DNA of 64,000 bases from Hysterangium stoloniferum (taxonomy: Eukaryota; Basidiomycota; Agaricomycetes; Hysterangiales; Hysterangiaceae): NCBI GenBank assembly GCA_015178975.1, contig WHVD01000001.1, positions 3,348,001 through 3,412,000 on the forward strand, given 5' to 3'. This document shows, in pieces, positions 10,683 through 22,160 of the stretch (positions within the stretch are counted from its first letter, which is position 1; each line of letters starts with the position of its first letter). The translations under genes were made by a program, and so were the position numbers. Under the pieces are notes generated by a model, which saw only the letters and a list, made by a program, of their open reading frames with translations, was not told where the DNA came from and did no database searches.

Positions 10683-12766
10683 ATTAATTGTGCCATTTAT
10701 GTAAACTGGCGGTCGTTACATACGACATCGATACCTGGTATATTTGATGGACACACAACCATCGCTATCCGCATCTGAATCACTCTGCCTCCACCTTTTA
10801 TTACCGTATATTTTGCTATCAGTTTTCTTATCTTATGATTCTTGGCCATAGGTTTTTTTTTGTTTAGTTTGTTTCTGTTCTCTCTTGCACAGCCGCTTCT
10901 CTCAATGTTGTCATGTTATTTACTGAACTATTAGCTACAAAACGTTTTTTCATGAACTCAAGGGTCTGTACTAGTAGGCCTACCTCACAATTTGATGCGA
11001 TGCTCTACCTGTCCCTTCACCCCTTGACTTATGTGACAACGGGCACGGTAATAATGTGATGTAGTACCAGCCTGTTCATTCCACCCGGATAAAAAGTATT
11101 ATCTATTTAAATATTCCCGCAATCCTAATCCAGATCCAACGTGAGAATATAGCCCTTTTCCCTCCAAACACATAATATAAAAAAGACGGAATAAATATGA
11201 ATAATATGACATGAAACTCACCGTATGAATATTGGTTTTTGGGCTCTACCCAAATAACGTATGCGCATTTAGTCCATAAAAGATGTCCCCATAGTCGCTG
11301 TACAACATAGTTCATCGCCTGCCTCCTGACTCACGACATATATGCACGACTAAACATGGAAAAATGCAAGCAGTTGAAATTACAGATCTAGGAAGACGTG
11401 GGTGGATTAAACGGACGCTAATCCGTTCGGAATTCGCGGTTGCCCGCCGTCCCTCCGTAGGAAAACGGTCAGCGAATGCATTGGCATCATGAAGTGAATA
11501 CCCCAGTTTAATAGATTTTATTGGGTAATGACTGCATAAAATATATGAATGACAGGCAAATGAATGACAACAACTAAGGTAAAAGCTATGTGGGCTTACA
11601 CTTCAGTTATGCGGGATAGCAAACTGAAGTGTAACTATTACCATCAGGTATATACTATAAGTATAAGTAGGGGTAACCTGATCGAAGGCGAAAGAAGTTA
11701 AAATGAGTGTGATATCGGGGTTGGCATTAAATAGTTAGTAATGGTCGAAGTGAAAAAACAACCTCATGGGAATAATCAAGAGGACCGTTCAGTTGTAAAT
11801 CTCCAACACAGTTTTTGTAAAAACATCCTCACAATGACTGAATATTACATAGACTAGGCCACAGGAGAATAGATCATGACTACATAGACCTGAACTTAAA
11901 AACCCATGCATTTGCTCATTAATCCTTGTTCCACTTGCATAGTCTATGTCCTATCCCTTAGCACCATCAGGAAAGTGGGAAGATCAGTAAGTATGCCATC
12001 TATATTGTCTAGAGCCATCTAGGAGAGCTAGCTAGCTCGGCTAGGGAGTCTACATAATGGGTGTAAACATTCCCAAATCCCTGATCACCTCACAATTCCT
12101 TGAGTGCTTTAAACTTTTTGAAATGGTCACATCCATCCCCCATTCCAGCTCATGATTTAAGAAAGGTGGTCTTATGGTTCACAGTGATGGTGGACTCAGA
12201 TGAGTATAGGTCCAATTCTAGTTCATAATCTTAAAACCAAACTTGTAAGGTTATTGTAAGCATTTATGGACCCAGTATTAGCATAGGGAAATCCAGAGTT
12301 TACATCAATTTCCTGAGATAAAACCAAGTGAAAGTGTCCCCAGTAGTGGCATCTCCAATGACAGCATGTCACAAACAAGGGGAAGCAGAAGGACTGAAGG
12401 GACTAGGTGGGGGGCTGGATGGTCCACATGTACTAATGTACTTATATGTACAGTATATACTCCTTTCATTTTAAACACACTCCTTGTTCGTTTTAAACAC
12501 ACTGTCCCATTTCCATTCCAACAGCATTCCATTTCTTGATCTTCCTGGTCTATTTCCCTGATTTCCTTTGTTCCATTAATATCAGATCTTCATTTTCAGC
12601 CCTCTGTGTTTCCATTTTACTTTAGTATAAAATCCTCATCTTGTACACTACTATTCTTCAGTTTAAATATCAACTAAGAATTCCCACTTAGAATTCCCCT
12701 CTCATATTTAGAAGCTTGCACAATAATACCTTCATTATTCTGAGATATTGTTTCATACTGCTTAAT
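10683..12766. other. Gene-free region at the boundary with the repeat block
   Basis: No supported gene. It contains the SET9 3' flank, a 13-bp perfect hairpin at 11596-11634 and, from about 11900, CpG-poor sequence resembling LTR debris. Around 12600 a TTTAGTATAAAA segment resembles the TATA region of the LTR families further right. Confidence 0.4.
11596..11634. repeat. Perfect 13-bp inverted repeat (hairpin)
   Basis: TTACACTTCAGTT at 11596-11608 is mirrored by AACTGAAGTGTAA at 11622-11634 with a 13-nt loop. There is no T-tract directly after it. Function unknown; it may be part of a small decayed inverted-repeat element. Confidence 0.6.
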
Positions 12767-13520
12767 TGTTAGGATACCCATCATTTTGGACCCCTGCAAC
12801 CTGTTTTGGACCCAATACCCTTCATCATCTCACTGTCAGAACCCCTGCCCACATTATCACCACCCACAGCACCCCCAACACTTGTTTCATTATAGTGTTG
12901 ACCCTTTTGGTTTTCTGTTCTGTCTCTGTTCTGTTCACTCTCCTGTCACCATCTCCTTGTATGTACATGTATCACTTGCCACCTCAGTACCCTTTTAGTA
13001 TTGTTTAGTACTTTACATTTAGTCTCCCCACCTTGTCATCAACTTCCTATGATCTGTTTCACCCTTCACTTCTTTGATCAGCCCTCTGGTCATCTGTCTC
13101 ATTGTAGTATAAAACCTTCTTCATGTACATATGCTACATTTCTTTAGTTCAAAAATTGACTTAGATTACCCTCTATTAGTTCTCAGCCTCTTTCTTCCCT
13201 TCTCAATACCCTTGAAGATGTTCTTTGGCAAGCCATGCACTCTTACTTTACAACTCTTAGTATTTTGGCCCATCAGTCAATTGAGCTATATAAGTGTTGA
13301 TCTTTGCCTTTATCATACTATCTGTTCTGTTTGAAACCAGAGCACCCTAACAGTTTGTGTGAGGGCACAACACATAAGTTGAAGCCAAGCTCCACTACAT
13401 TTATAGAGTCAGACCTCCCAACTAGTACAATCTCTATTGTCAGCCCCCCAATTAGCTCTTTTCATATTATCAGTACCTCAACTTAGAGCCCTCCTTCCCC
13501 TGTTTGTTTAGATCTTAACA
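12767..13520 (+). mobile_element. 5' LTR of a Ty3/Gypsy-type element (family A), old copy
   Basis: Starts TGTTAGGATACCC and ends GATCTTAACA, the TG...CA form of an LTR. It carries a TAGTATAAAA TATA-like site near 13109 and the LTR core (CACAACACATAAGTTGAAGC) near 13365. Related copies lie at 42500-42925 and 57570-58388. It directly precedes the gag-like region at 13562, which supports the reading as a 5' LTR. CpG dinucleotides are almost absent, indicating age. No target duplication was found, as expected for the LTR of a truncated element. Confidence 0.7.
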
Positions 13521-13561
13521 GTATTTTTGAACTCAAGCTCCTGAACTGTTATCTTCTAACA

Positions 13562-16026
13562 ATGAACCCTTCTGACTTAAGACAAGAAGCTATCAGAAGG
13601 ATTACTCTCTATACTACTGATCAACAGTATGTTGGATCCCCATTGACATCCCTCCCCAGACTATGTATCAAACACTCGGACCCTGGCAAGCCTGCCAAGG
13701 CCTCTTCCAGTTCCCCTGAGTACTGGTGGAAGTGTTTTCCAGCACCTCTCACTACCTCCTGCATCAGTCCACATGATCCACAACAGTTCACATCATAGTA
13801 GCCATCCCAGCAGCAGCCCACCCAGCTCTCACAGTAGTGGTCCTCCTAGTTTTCACCACAATTTTGGTGGCAGACCTCCAAGTTCCCATCATAGCTCTCA
13901 TCACAGCTCATACCCCAGTTCTTATCATGGTATTCTGGGTGGCAGACCTCTGAGTTCACACCACAGCTCACACCCCAATTCTCACCACACTGGCAATAGT
14001 TCAGCAGGTGCTTCTCATAATTCCATAGCAATTCCTGAACCCAGTCTTAGGACAGCACTCAAAGGGCTGACCACTTTCCTTGAAAACAATTGAGGGAGAG
14101 CCACCTGGCATGCCAAGGTTAAGGAACCCAACATTTTTCACAGAGCTGACACCTCAAAGTTGTGGCCATTCCTTATGCAATGCAACCTGAATTTCAACAA
14201 CTGCCCTGATAAATTTGCCACCAACAGAAGCAAGGTTATATTTGTGCTATCATTCTCTGGGGCACTGCCATGAACTGGTTTGAACCAGCACTCAATAATC
14301 TCAACATTTACCAACCTGGCTGGCTGTTAGGATACACACACAGGCCGGGTTTCCGGAGAAACCTGCAGGATATCCGGTAGGACTTGGCTTCAGCTTATAG
14401 GCTGCACCCTCGCTAGATCGTGTTGTCCAATTTCAAACAGGGGGACGGGGATCCCAGGGAGTCTGGGCAGGGTTCGTGGGTCGTAGGTCGTAAGTCGGGG
14501 GTCATGGGTCATAAGTCAGAGGTCGTGGGTCGTGAGTCAAGATAGTTGAGAGAGATAGATGCGCCGGAGCCCGTGGGCTCTGACTAGTGTGAGCGATGTG
14601 AATCAAGTAAGGTTTTAGAGTGGAAAATGTTATTAGATTACTGGGGGAAATCTAAGCTAATTTTCTGACTGGATTGTATGTACAACATCTGCCAGTTTAT
14701 ATAGACCAGGAGTGAATGACATACCAAATCCAGTAATAATGAAACAAAACTAACAAAACATAAAATGGGAATAGTAAACACCAAATTGGTGTTAGGAATG
14801 GAACGGAGCAGAGTCCGAATCGTGACAAAGCATAACCCATAACGGGAAACGGAGCGGGAGCGGAGTCTTAAATCGTGACAGGTCATTTGACTAAAACGGG
14901 AATGGGGCTCAATTAGAGTGGTGGTGGGATTCTGAGCAGGGTCTGGTGACTGATGCGTGGGACGAAGACAGACATAGACAGAGACAGAGTCTGGGGGAAG
15001 TCCAGTGACTGATATGTGTCGTAATGAGGTCAAACGTAATGAGTCTTGACGTGACAGAGTCTGGGCGGGAAATCCTATAAACAGACAATTGGTGCTTGTA
15101 GCGTGTGGGGCGTACGGGTTAGTGCCCAGAGTCTGGCAGGATTGTCCGGTCGTAACACTGGCTCAACAACTATGCATTCTTTGTTACAGAGCTCAAACTT
15201 AATTTTGGCCCCCACAATGCTGTCGGTGACACCAAAACTACTTTAGCCAACATTAAGATGAAAGACAGCCAGCGGATCATGAATATATCATTAGTTTAAC
15301 TCCCTTGCCACACTTGTCAATTGGGGCAACTCCACCCTATGCCATAGGTTTTACTCCAGCCTCCCATCTCATATTAAGAATGATATTTGTCATGGTGATG
15401 GCAAGCCAACTATACTTATCAACATGTGCATGAAAGCTCAGCAATGCAATGCTTGTTATTGGGAATGGCATGCCGAAATCAATTGCAAAATATCTTTGGA
15501 CTGCCCAGCAAAGACAAATCAAGACAACAAACAGGCATCCACATCAAACAGAAACAACAACAATGGCAAACACTCCTCGAAGAAGTCCAAGAAGAAAAAC
15601 AGGACTGACTCAACCCCTAATGACACTACAGCCTCAAACAGCAATACCAGAACCTCTGCGGCCAAGCTGAAAGATGATTGAAGCACCAAGCTTGGTGCAG
15701 ATGGTAAGTTGACCCTGAGGAAAGACAGTGACTCTATTTGTTTCTTGTTATTATAATTCTCAAGTATAGTAGCAGAATCTTTAGCTTTGTCTGACTCTGA
15801 CCTCTCACTTGACTTGACAGAGTCATGACTCAACCATCTTTGATTTTTAATTCTTAAACAAACTAAAGTGTTAGATGAAAGGACAACAATCTCTGCCTCT
15901 GGTGTGGCACCCTGGGACATATGGCAAACAAATGTCCTCTCAACAACACCACCAAAGCTTACACTGCAAAGGCTGAAAAGCCCTCAGACATGCTGACATT
16001 GGCAACTGAGCCAAAAACAGCATAAG
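13562..16026 (+). pseudogene. Ty3/Gypsy gag remnant with zinc knuckle, split by a nested solo LTR
   Basis: Begins MNPSDLRQEAIRR and continues through a Ser/His-rich low-complexity stretch (HHSSHPSS repeats, 13773-14000). Capsid-like blocks flank the nested LTR: FATNRSKVIFVLSF before it, and LKLNFGPHNAVGD, then MKDSQRIM after it. A Lys/Asn/Ser-rich linker follows (15500-15680), then a CCHC knuckle C-x2-C-x4-H-x4-C (CLWCGTLGHMANKC) near 15901. This order (capsid, basic linker, CCHC) is that of Agaricomycete Ty3/Gypsy Gag. Several frameshifts and stops, plus insertion of the LTR at 14325-15157, show it is dead. No protease, reverse transcriptase or integrase follows, so the element is truncated on the right. 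Confidence 0.8.
14325..15157 (-). mobile_element. Young solo LTR nested in gag, TSD CTGGC
   Basis: TGTTAGGATACAC...GGTCGTAACA is flanked by the 5-bp direct repeat CTGGC at 14320-14324 and 15158-15162. Removing it and one repeat restores a continuous gag frame across the site. It is CpG-rich, unlike its host. The core motif is in reverse orientation (GGCTTCAGCTTATAGGCTGC near 14385), so the element probably reads on the minus strand. It contains short GTCGTGGGTCGT-like repeats at about 14475-14540. A diverged, CpG-poor sister is at 37121-37919. Confidence 0.88.
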
Positions 16027-16029
16027 TAA

Positions 16030-16450
16030 CCCTCGGGCCCCTATACTGGTAAATGATCACATTGGATCCCCTTGTGTGATAGTGGCCAACCCTTCTTGCA
16101 ATGCATCCACTCTTTTAGATCCTTAAACTACCCTGTTTTGTTTTCAACCCTTCATCATCCTGTTTTTAGCTCATATGTTACCAGTTGACCCAGTTCTCTC
16201 TCAGAACACTTGGACAACATTGTCAACAATGTTGTCACCCCCAAAAAGACCTTTCCAGTCACCCATTCCATAAGGATCACCCCTTACCTCCTGGACCCCA
16301 CAGGTCATCCATTTACCCTTCATCTGAAATAGGACATAACAATTGTGTGAGGGTGCAGCACATATGCTGAAGCTAAGTCCTACCTGCCACCCAGAACCTC
16401 TGCAGGTTCTCCCCAGAACCCTGCCCATAAGCCCCAAGCTTAACAGCATC
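16030..16450 (+). mobile_element. LTR fragment
   Basis: CpG-poor sequence carrying the LTR core (GTGCAGCACATATGCTGAAGC at about 16350) and ending AAGCTTAACA near 16446, as other LTRs here do. The 5' boundary is unclear, so this is a fragment. Confidence 0.5.
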
Positions 16451-17024
16451 AGACATATATAGGCCCCCAAATATTGAGCACACACAGGCCCTTAATTGCA
16501 TTGCTGCTGCCATGAATGGCTGTGCAGCTCTTAATCTGAACCAAAATGCCCCTACCATGAACAACAAGCCTCCCAATTCAAGCTCCTCCACTGCACACCC
16601 CCATTCCCAATCAATCCCAAGGCCCTTTTCCAAGGTTGCCTCTGCAGGAGTGGAGCACCCTTACAGTTACTAGTGTCCATGGCACATCCAACCAGTTCAA
16701 ATGGCATCAAGTAACTGTGGTGAGTGTGTACATACATACAACCCTCAATGAATTTAAATTAAAGGTCTAAATAAAACAAAATAAAATACATAAAAAATAA
16801 AAGAAGAGTAATGGTCTCCATAGTGATATATGGCTACCCCTCCATTTATTGCCTAGAGTAGAATGCTACAAACCACAATGTTTTACTACATGCTAGGTGC
16901 TTATTGGGATACTATACACATCATTACTCGTAACTCATAAAGAAGCTGCCTGTTGAGGTAGAGGACTGATATTTATTTTCTAAGCTCTAGTGTACTTCCA
17001 TCACCAAAGGAGAGGGTAGTCCTT
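16451..17024. other. Repeat debris left of the foldback element
   Basis: Short gag-like or LTR-like CpG-poor sequence to about 16740, then AT-rich sequence. No gene supported. Confidence 0.35.
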
Positions 17025-17031
17025 CCCACCA

Positions 17032-19522
17032 CACCTATTACACCTGGATTTATAAGCATATTAGCCCTGGTGTACATATGTGTACCCCCGGGCTAATTTG
17101 CCCCCTTATTGCATTGGGCCTCTTCCACGGATAATACCGTGGATCTGGGGGAAAAAATCAATAAAAGTTAATAAAAATCAATACAACTAAGATAACAAAA
17201 CGTTCCTTACTTTTACTACAACACTTTGTAGTCTCAAGACCGTGGGAGTCCTATCCTCAATCCTTCACTTGCCGTCACCTCCATCCGCTTACCGGCAACA
17301 TCACCTCCCGTCGTCACGGCGCTACCCTTCGGCAACGTTCCTGCGCGTCATACTGCTGCGCTCGTCGTCAGTGACGACGAGCTCGCGCATCGCCTTCCTG
17401 GCCTCTCCAGAATGGCGCGCTCAGCGCATTTCGTGTTTCTATATTAGCTATTAGTTTAGACATAATATATACTTGACAACTAAACCAAATAAACCAAATA
17501 ATGCTATTCTTTAAGTACTTCTAATAAAAACTATAAATTCATGCTGAGCAGGAATTATCACATTCCTCCGCTTACTGGCAACATCACCTCCCGTCATCAC
17601 GGCGCTGCCCTTCGCGAATGTTCCTACGCGCCATACTACTGCGCTCGTCGTCAGTGACGACAAGCTCACGCCTCGCCTTCCTGGCCTCTCCAGAATGGCA
17701 TACTCAACGCATTTCGTGTTTCTATATATTAGCTATCAGCTTAGACATAATATATACTTGACAACTAAACGAAATAAATCAAATAATGTTGTTCTTTAAG
17801 TACTTTCCTACGGGCCATACTACTGCGCTCGTCGTCACTGACAACAAGCTCACGCCTCGCCTTCCTGGCCTCTCCAGAATGGCGCACTCAACGCATTTCG
17901 TGTTTCTATATATTAGCTATCATTTTAGACATAATATATACTTGACAACTAAATGAAACAATGTTGTTCTTTAAGCACTTCTAATAAAGATTATAAATTC
18001 ATGCTGAGCAGTTATTATATTATTTGAATTAAACTAGGTCTATTAAAATTATTCCATATGCAAAATGTGTTTTTTGTGGATATCATATTGCGAGGTATTG
18101 TCATGGTTCACTGAACCTTTCATTTACCCCTGAGTATTATTCCTTTCTTTATAGGAAAAGTCACATAAATATTAACTTAACTTTATATACCAGTAATTAC
18201 ACCTGATATTTTTCACAGGAAGAAATGTTCATCCTATTCTTCTCTTGTCGACCTATAATTTCAATGACTTTATTAGTGTACCTCTGCTCTTGATTGAATG
18301 TAACAAGTTATTCATTGAGTTTAATATGACCTGACACTTTAGCAACATACAAAATTCAAGGCAAGAGTCCGGTGTAGACAATCATCACTATACTTACATA
18401 TTTGACATGAGTCATCCAACAGTCTTACAGTCCTACTCTACTCACAGGGCACATTGATAGATACCAAATATATGCTCATTTCTAGATTTGGCATCTTTTA
18501 TATATCACTGTGAGTGACTACTCACTTGTTAGTGAAGTACTTTATTGCATACCTTTTAGATTGGAATGTTTGGCTTATCATGTCATGGACTTACATATGT
18601 ACCATACTGTGCTCAGTGAGCATAGCCACTGTGAGAGCTCTTTGAATACATACCTCACAATATGATATCCACAAAAAACACATTTTGCATATGGAATAAT
18701 TTTAGTAGACCTAGTTTAATTCAAATAATATAATAACTGCTCAGCATGCATTTATAATCTTTATTAGAAGTGCTTAAAGAACAACATTGTTTCATTTAGT
18801 TGTCAAGTATATATTATGTAGCTAATATATAGAAACACGAAATACATTGAGTGCGCCATTCTGGAGAGGCCAGGAAGGCAAGGCGTGAGCTCGTCGTCAC
18901 TGACGACGAGCGCAGTAGTATGGCGCGTAGGAACATTCGCGAAGGGCAGCGCCGTGACGACGGGAGGTGATGTTGCCAGTAAGCGGAGGAACGTGATAAT
19001 TCCTGCTCAGCATGAATTTATAGTTTTTATTAGAAGTACTTAAAGAATAGCATTATTTGGTTTATTTGGTTTAGTTGTCAAGTATATATTATGTCTAAAC
19101 TAATAGCTAATATAGAAACACGAAATGCGCTGAGCGCGCCATTCTGGAGAGGCCAGGAAGGCGATGCGCGAGCTCGTCGTCACTGACGACGAGCGCAGCA
19201 GTATGACGCGCAGGAACGTTGCCGAAGGGCAGCGCCGTGACGACGGGAGGTGATGTTGCCGGTAAGCGGATGGAGGTGACGGCAAGTGAAGGATTGAGGA
19301 TAGGACTCCCACGGTCTTGAGACTACAAAGTGTTGTAGTAAAAGTAAGGAACGTTTTGTTATCTTAGTTGTATTGATTTTTATTAACTTTTATTGATTTT
19401 TTCCCCCAGATCCACGGTATTATCCGTGGAAGAGGCCCAACGCAATAAGGGGGCAAATTAGCCCGGGGGTACACATATGTACACCAGGGCTAATATGCTT
19501 ATAAATCCAGGTGTAATAGGTG
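17032..19522. mobile_element. 2.5 kb foldback / long terminal inverted repeat element, TSD CCCACCA
   Basis: The left end (CACCTATTACACCTGG) and right end (CCAGGTGTAATAGGTG) are inverted copies. The match continues inward, apart from unit-number differences, to about 18100 on the left and 18650 on the right, leaving a spacer of about 550 bp. The flanks CCCACCA at 17025-17031 and 19523-19529 form a 7-bp target duplication. Arms carry repeated blocks containing CGTCGTCAGTGACGACG palindromes and CCTGGCCTCTCCAGAATGG: three blocks on the left (near 17390, 17672, 17857), two on the right (near 18862, 19147). The spacer has no convincing ORF, so the element is non-autonomous. The arms keep many CpGs and the outer 500 bp differ by only a few bases, suggesting recent insertion or conversion. 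The superfamily is not identifiable from the ends alone. Confidence 0.9.
18101..18649. other. Single-copy spacer of the foldback element
   Basis: Lies between the two inverted arms. AT-rich, no ORF of note, no recognisable transposase fragment. Confidence 0.6.
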
Positions 19523-19534
19523 CCCACCACCGAA

Positions 19535-19693
19535 ATGCCGAGCGGTAAGAATCGACCAAGTCTTGAACACGATGCTGACTGGTTACTTCGCCGCCTACTT
19601 GAGAGCTCATCGAAAATGAAACAAGCGTGGCAGTTGCTTGAAGCTTATTATTCAAAGATCTTATTCTGGGAGAATGGGTGCTACGCTGCGTAA
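19535..19693 (+). CDS. Possible 52-aa ORF beside the foldback element
   Basis: Begins MPSGKNRPSLEHDADWLLRR and ends ENGCYAA immediately right of the target duplication. The composition is protein-like (amphipathic helix LLESSSKMKQAWQLLEAYY). No family, splice signal or promoter was recognised; it may be an exon fragment of a gene cut by the insertion, or chance. Confidence 0.2.
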   Translation: MPSGKNRPSLEHDADWLLRRLLESSSKMKQAWQLLEAYYSKILFWENGCYAA

Positions 19694-19966
19694 ACAAGCT
19701 TTTGTTCTGCCTAGCCGTCAGTGGCCGGTCACTTTGTTGCCTTGACTCAGCCTTGGCCCTTTCCACATCAACGACGTTTTGACCGCGCTTGGTTATTTCG
19801 GCATCGCTCTTTTTTGTTTTCCGAGATGGGCAATATGTTTGTGGCTGGCGTTTATGGATTCCACTTTTCTTCATAATACCTTGACATACTACCATCGAAG
19901 ATAACAGCGACGTTCCCAGTCTTGCCAGTAGTGACGAGTATGGCTAATTGGCATATTATTCCAAGG

Positions 19967-20593
19967 ATGCTCATATCGCGTGCAACACCTCACTCATCAC
20001 AATGCACCAATGCTCAGTAAGTATGCCTTTAATCGCCCTTTACCTGTTCACTGATTTGCCTTTTTTTTCTGTGGAGAGGCGATAGTGTAGAATGCCCTCC
20101 TAAAGTCAACACGACGCTCATCATCCCACTTGTACTCGTAACAGGTGTGGTTTTTCGATCTACGGCTTCTAATGTCGGCGTTGACGCCTATTATGTCTCA
20201 TCCCTTTGACAATTACACCCTTCGTTCATTCAAAAGTACTGCTGTTACTTGGTATAGTAGGGCTATTCTTATGGCGTGTCTTTCGTGGGCAGCAGATACG
20301 CAAGTATGGGGCAGTGCGCCAAGAGGAAACGAATCAGGCTTTTACTGGAGAAGACGGTTTGGAGAAGAGCTCGAAGGGCATGATTGAATCGCGAAAGGTA
20401 TACTATGTTACAGAATTTCTTTCTTGATCCTTTGACCTTTATTTTACAGAGTCGATCGTCTCTTTTACGCTCTGTGGAGCCCAATGAAACTTGCACGCCT
20501 CCAAAGACTGTCCCGATATCCGAGATTAACCAAGCCGATAATAATAGGAAAGAGGCCGAGCTGCACTATGGCTACGCCATAGCCGGACTATAA
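19967..20593 (+). CDS. Small single-pass membrane protein, 4 exons, about 137 aa
   Basis: Exons 19967-20016, 20086-20144, 20237-20397 and 20450-20593 join in frame with GT-AG introns. The splice at 20144/20237 creates an uninterrupted transmembrane helix (TTLIIPLVLVTVLLLLGIVG then LFLWRVFRG), strong support for the model. A short N-terminal segment with two cysteines precedes the helix; a polar tail of about 90 residues follows and ends KEAELHYGYAIAGL. An in-frame ATG at 19940 would add 9 residues. No signal peptide is evident, so orientation is inferred from the positive residues after the helix (cytoplasmic C-terminus). Paralogue-like to the gene at 28509-28898, which shares the TM-plus-HYGY-tail plan. 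No family recognised. Confidence 0.65.
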
Positions 20594-21698
20594 AATCTGA
20601 TACTTATATACACGAACGCTGTTCTTCCCGGACACTCTTCCTGAATTCCTACGTACACGACTCCACCTACGATTCACTCGCGATGTTTCTTAATGTTATC
20701 AATTTTTATGATAATGACAGCTGCAGTATCAACATGCCCACCTAATCCACAGAAATTAGTTCCCAATTCGCCCCCCAAGATGACTTTATTTCCAATACAT
20801 CCAGTGTCGATATTGTGCATACCAAATATACCAGCATTTGTGACCACATAGAATGAGTCATTTAAGGCAAGAAAGCACGATTGGTACCTCATGTTTTTGC
20901 AGACCACTCACTGTAATCTTCCCTTGAATATCTTATTATTTTATGCAGTCCCAAAATACTATTCAAAACTTAATTTTGGCGTAGATTTCACTATACCCAA
21001 TATTGAACTTAGAAACATATTATTTACTGACCAACTAAATTCAAGCCAAAGGTTTCCTTCAAATTTAATCGTGTTGTGTAGTCTGAAATTTCCATCTTTG
21101 AGTAAACTTTGGTATAAAGCAAAGTTCATTCCTTGAAATTTCAACTCTTTGGGAAGGATTTTGCGGTATACCAGGAGCGATTCACCCCAGCAGCAAACAT
21201 ACTCTTCTAGTGGCACCTTTCACTGCCTCTCTTAATAAAATCTTTAACTTGATAATTGATAAGATCACGTAATTTTATGACAGCCACCACCTTGCGGTTC
21301 GCCAGCTGCCTTGAGGTCTTACGTTCTTATTCATACGCTAAGACGTGCCACCCATGAGGATAATGTGGCACTCCCATAGTGTCTGGTGCTGGTTGAAACA
21401 AAAAGTTCAGCTTAGTGCATAGCTTTGATACACTCCCGAGTCTGAGCCTCAAGGAGTGGTCCTGATACAAAACACACGGAAAGCTCGTTGACTACTCTTT
21501 TGAGTTATTTAAGGTAGACCCACATCCATCCTCAAGCGTGAAACACTTACATCTAAACCTCACCTCCATTCACGCGCCTTTAAATTGTTGCAGAAAGAAA
21601 TCGATCCGTGCGCAAGTTGCCTTACTGGCAGGCAGGTGGCCACCCGCTGGATCGATTGCTCTCACAAATATTCGTGACTCCCTCCTCATATCACATCA
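20594..21698. other. Intergenic region
   Basis: No gene that I can support. ORFs of 73-85 codons occur on both strands at 20674-21216 without motifs. Confidence 0.4.
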
Positions 21699-22160
21699 AT
21701 GCTCGGGTCGCCTTTCTTTAGAAAAACATGCTGCAATTGGCTGTTTGCATGTGCATTAATCATCCTCGCAAACAGCAGCGGCACCGCTGCAAAACCGGCG
21801 AAAGCGAAGTCTACAAGGAAACCTTCTGGGCCAATCACGAAAACTCGCACAGCGTGCTTCGACGAGGAGTATGTCCCCCTATCTGCCTCAGTAATTTTGA
21901 TTTTCTGAATTTGGGGGCAACTAGTGGACATTCGATCAAATGCCCCAGTAAATTTACGCCTCCCGTCATTGCTGCCATTGCCGCATCCATTATACGTGCG
22001 TCCGCCTTGTCCTTTCACTCAACAACAAAACAGACGCACTGACATTTAACCCCTACTAGTTCTCCTGTGTGCTATTGGGCTGGCATATTTCTTATGGCAA
22101 CGTCGAAGGCGGCGGTCTCAGCCCGCAGCTAGTGGGAAGTACACCGAGATTAAGGAGTGA
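21699..22160 (+). CDS. Small secreted-pathway type I membrane protein, 3 exons, 113 aa
   Basis: Exons 21699-21868, 21925-21995 and 22060-22160 join in frame (GT-AG introns of 56 and 64 nt). The protein starts with a signal peptide-like segment (WLFACALIILANSSGTAA), has a short Lys/Arg-rich lumenal part with CFDED and KCPSKFTPP, then a transmembrane helix formed across the second splice (VIAAIAASIILLLCAIGLAY) with a stop-transfer RRRRR and a 15-residue tail ending KYTEIKE. Creation of an unbroken helix by splicing supports the structure. It has no enzymatic motif; possible roles such as sensor or adaptor are speculation. It lies about 1.1 kb from another small TM gene in the same orientation. 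Confidence 0.6.

Noticed and set aside
13773-14093. His/Ser-rich 106-aa ORF as a gene
   Set aside because: It is the low-complexity part of the gag relic in a shifted frame, with stops on either side.
17242-17454. 70-aa ORFs in both arms of the foldback element (also 19100-19312)
   Set aside because: The two copies are mirror images of repeat sequence; the translation is low-complexity and overlaps palindromes, so coding is unlikely.
19458-19895. 145-aa minus-strand ORF
   Set aside because: It runs into the terminal repeat of the foldback element and has no motif or splice support; an accidental open frame spanning the insertion boundary.
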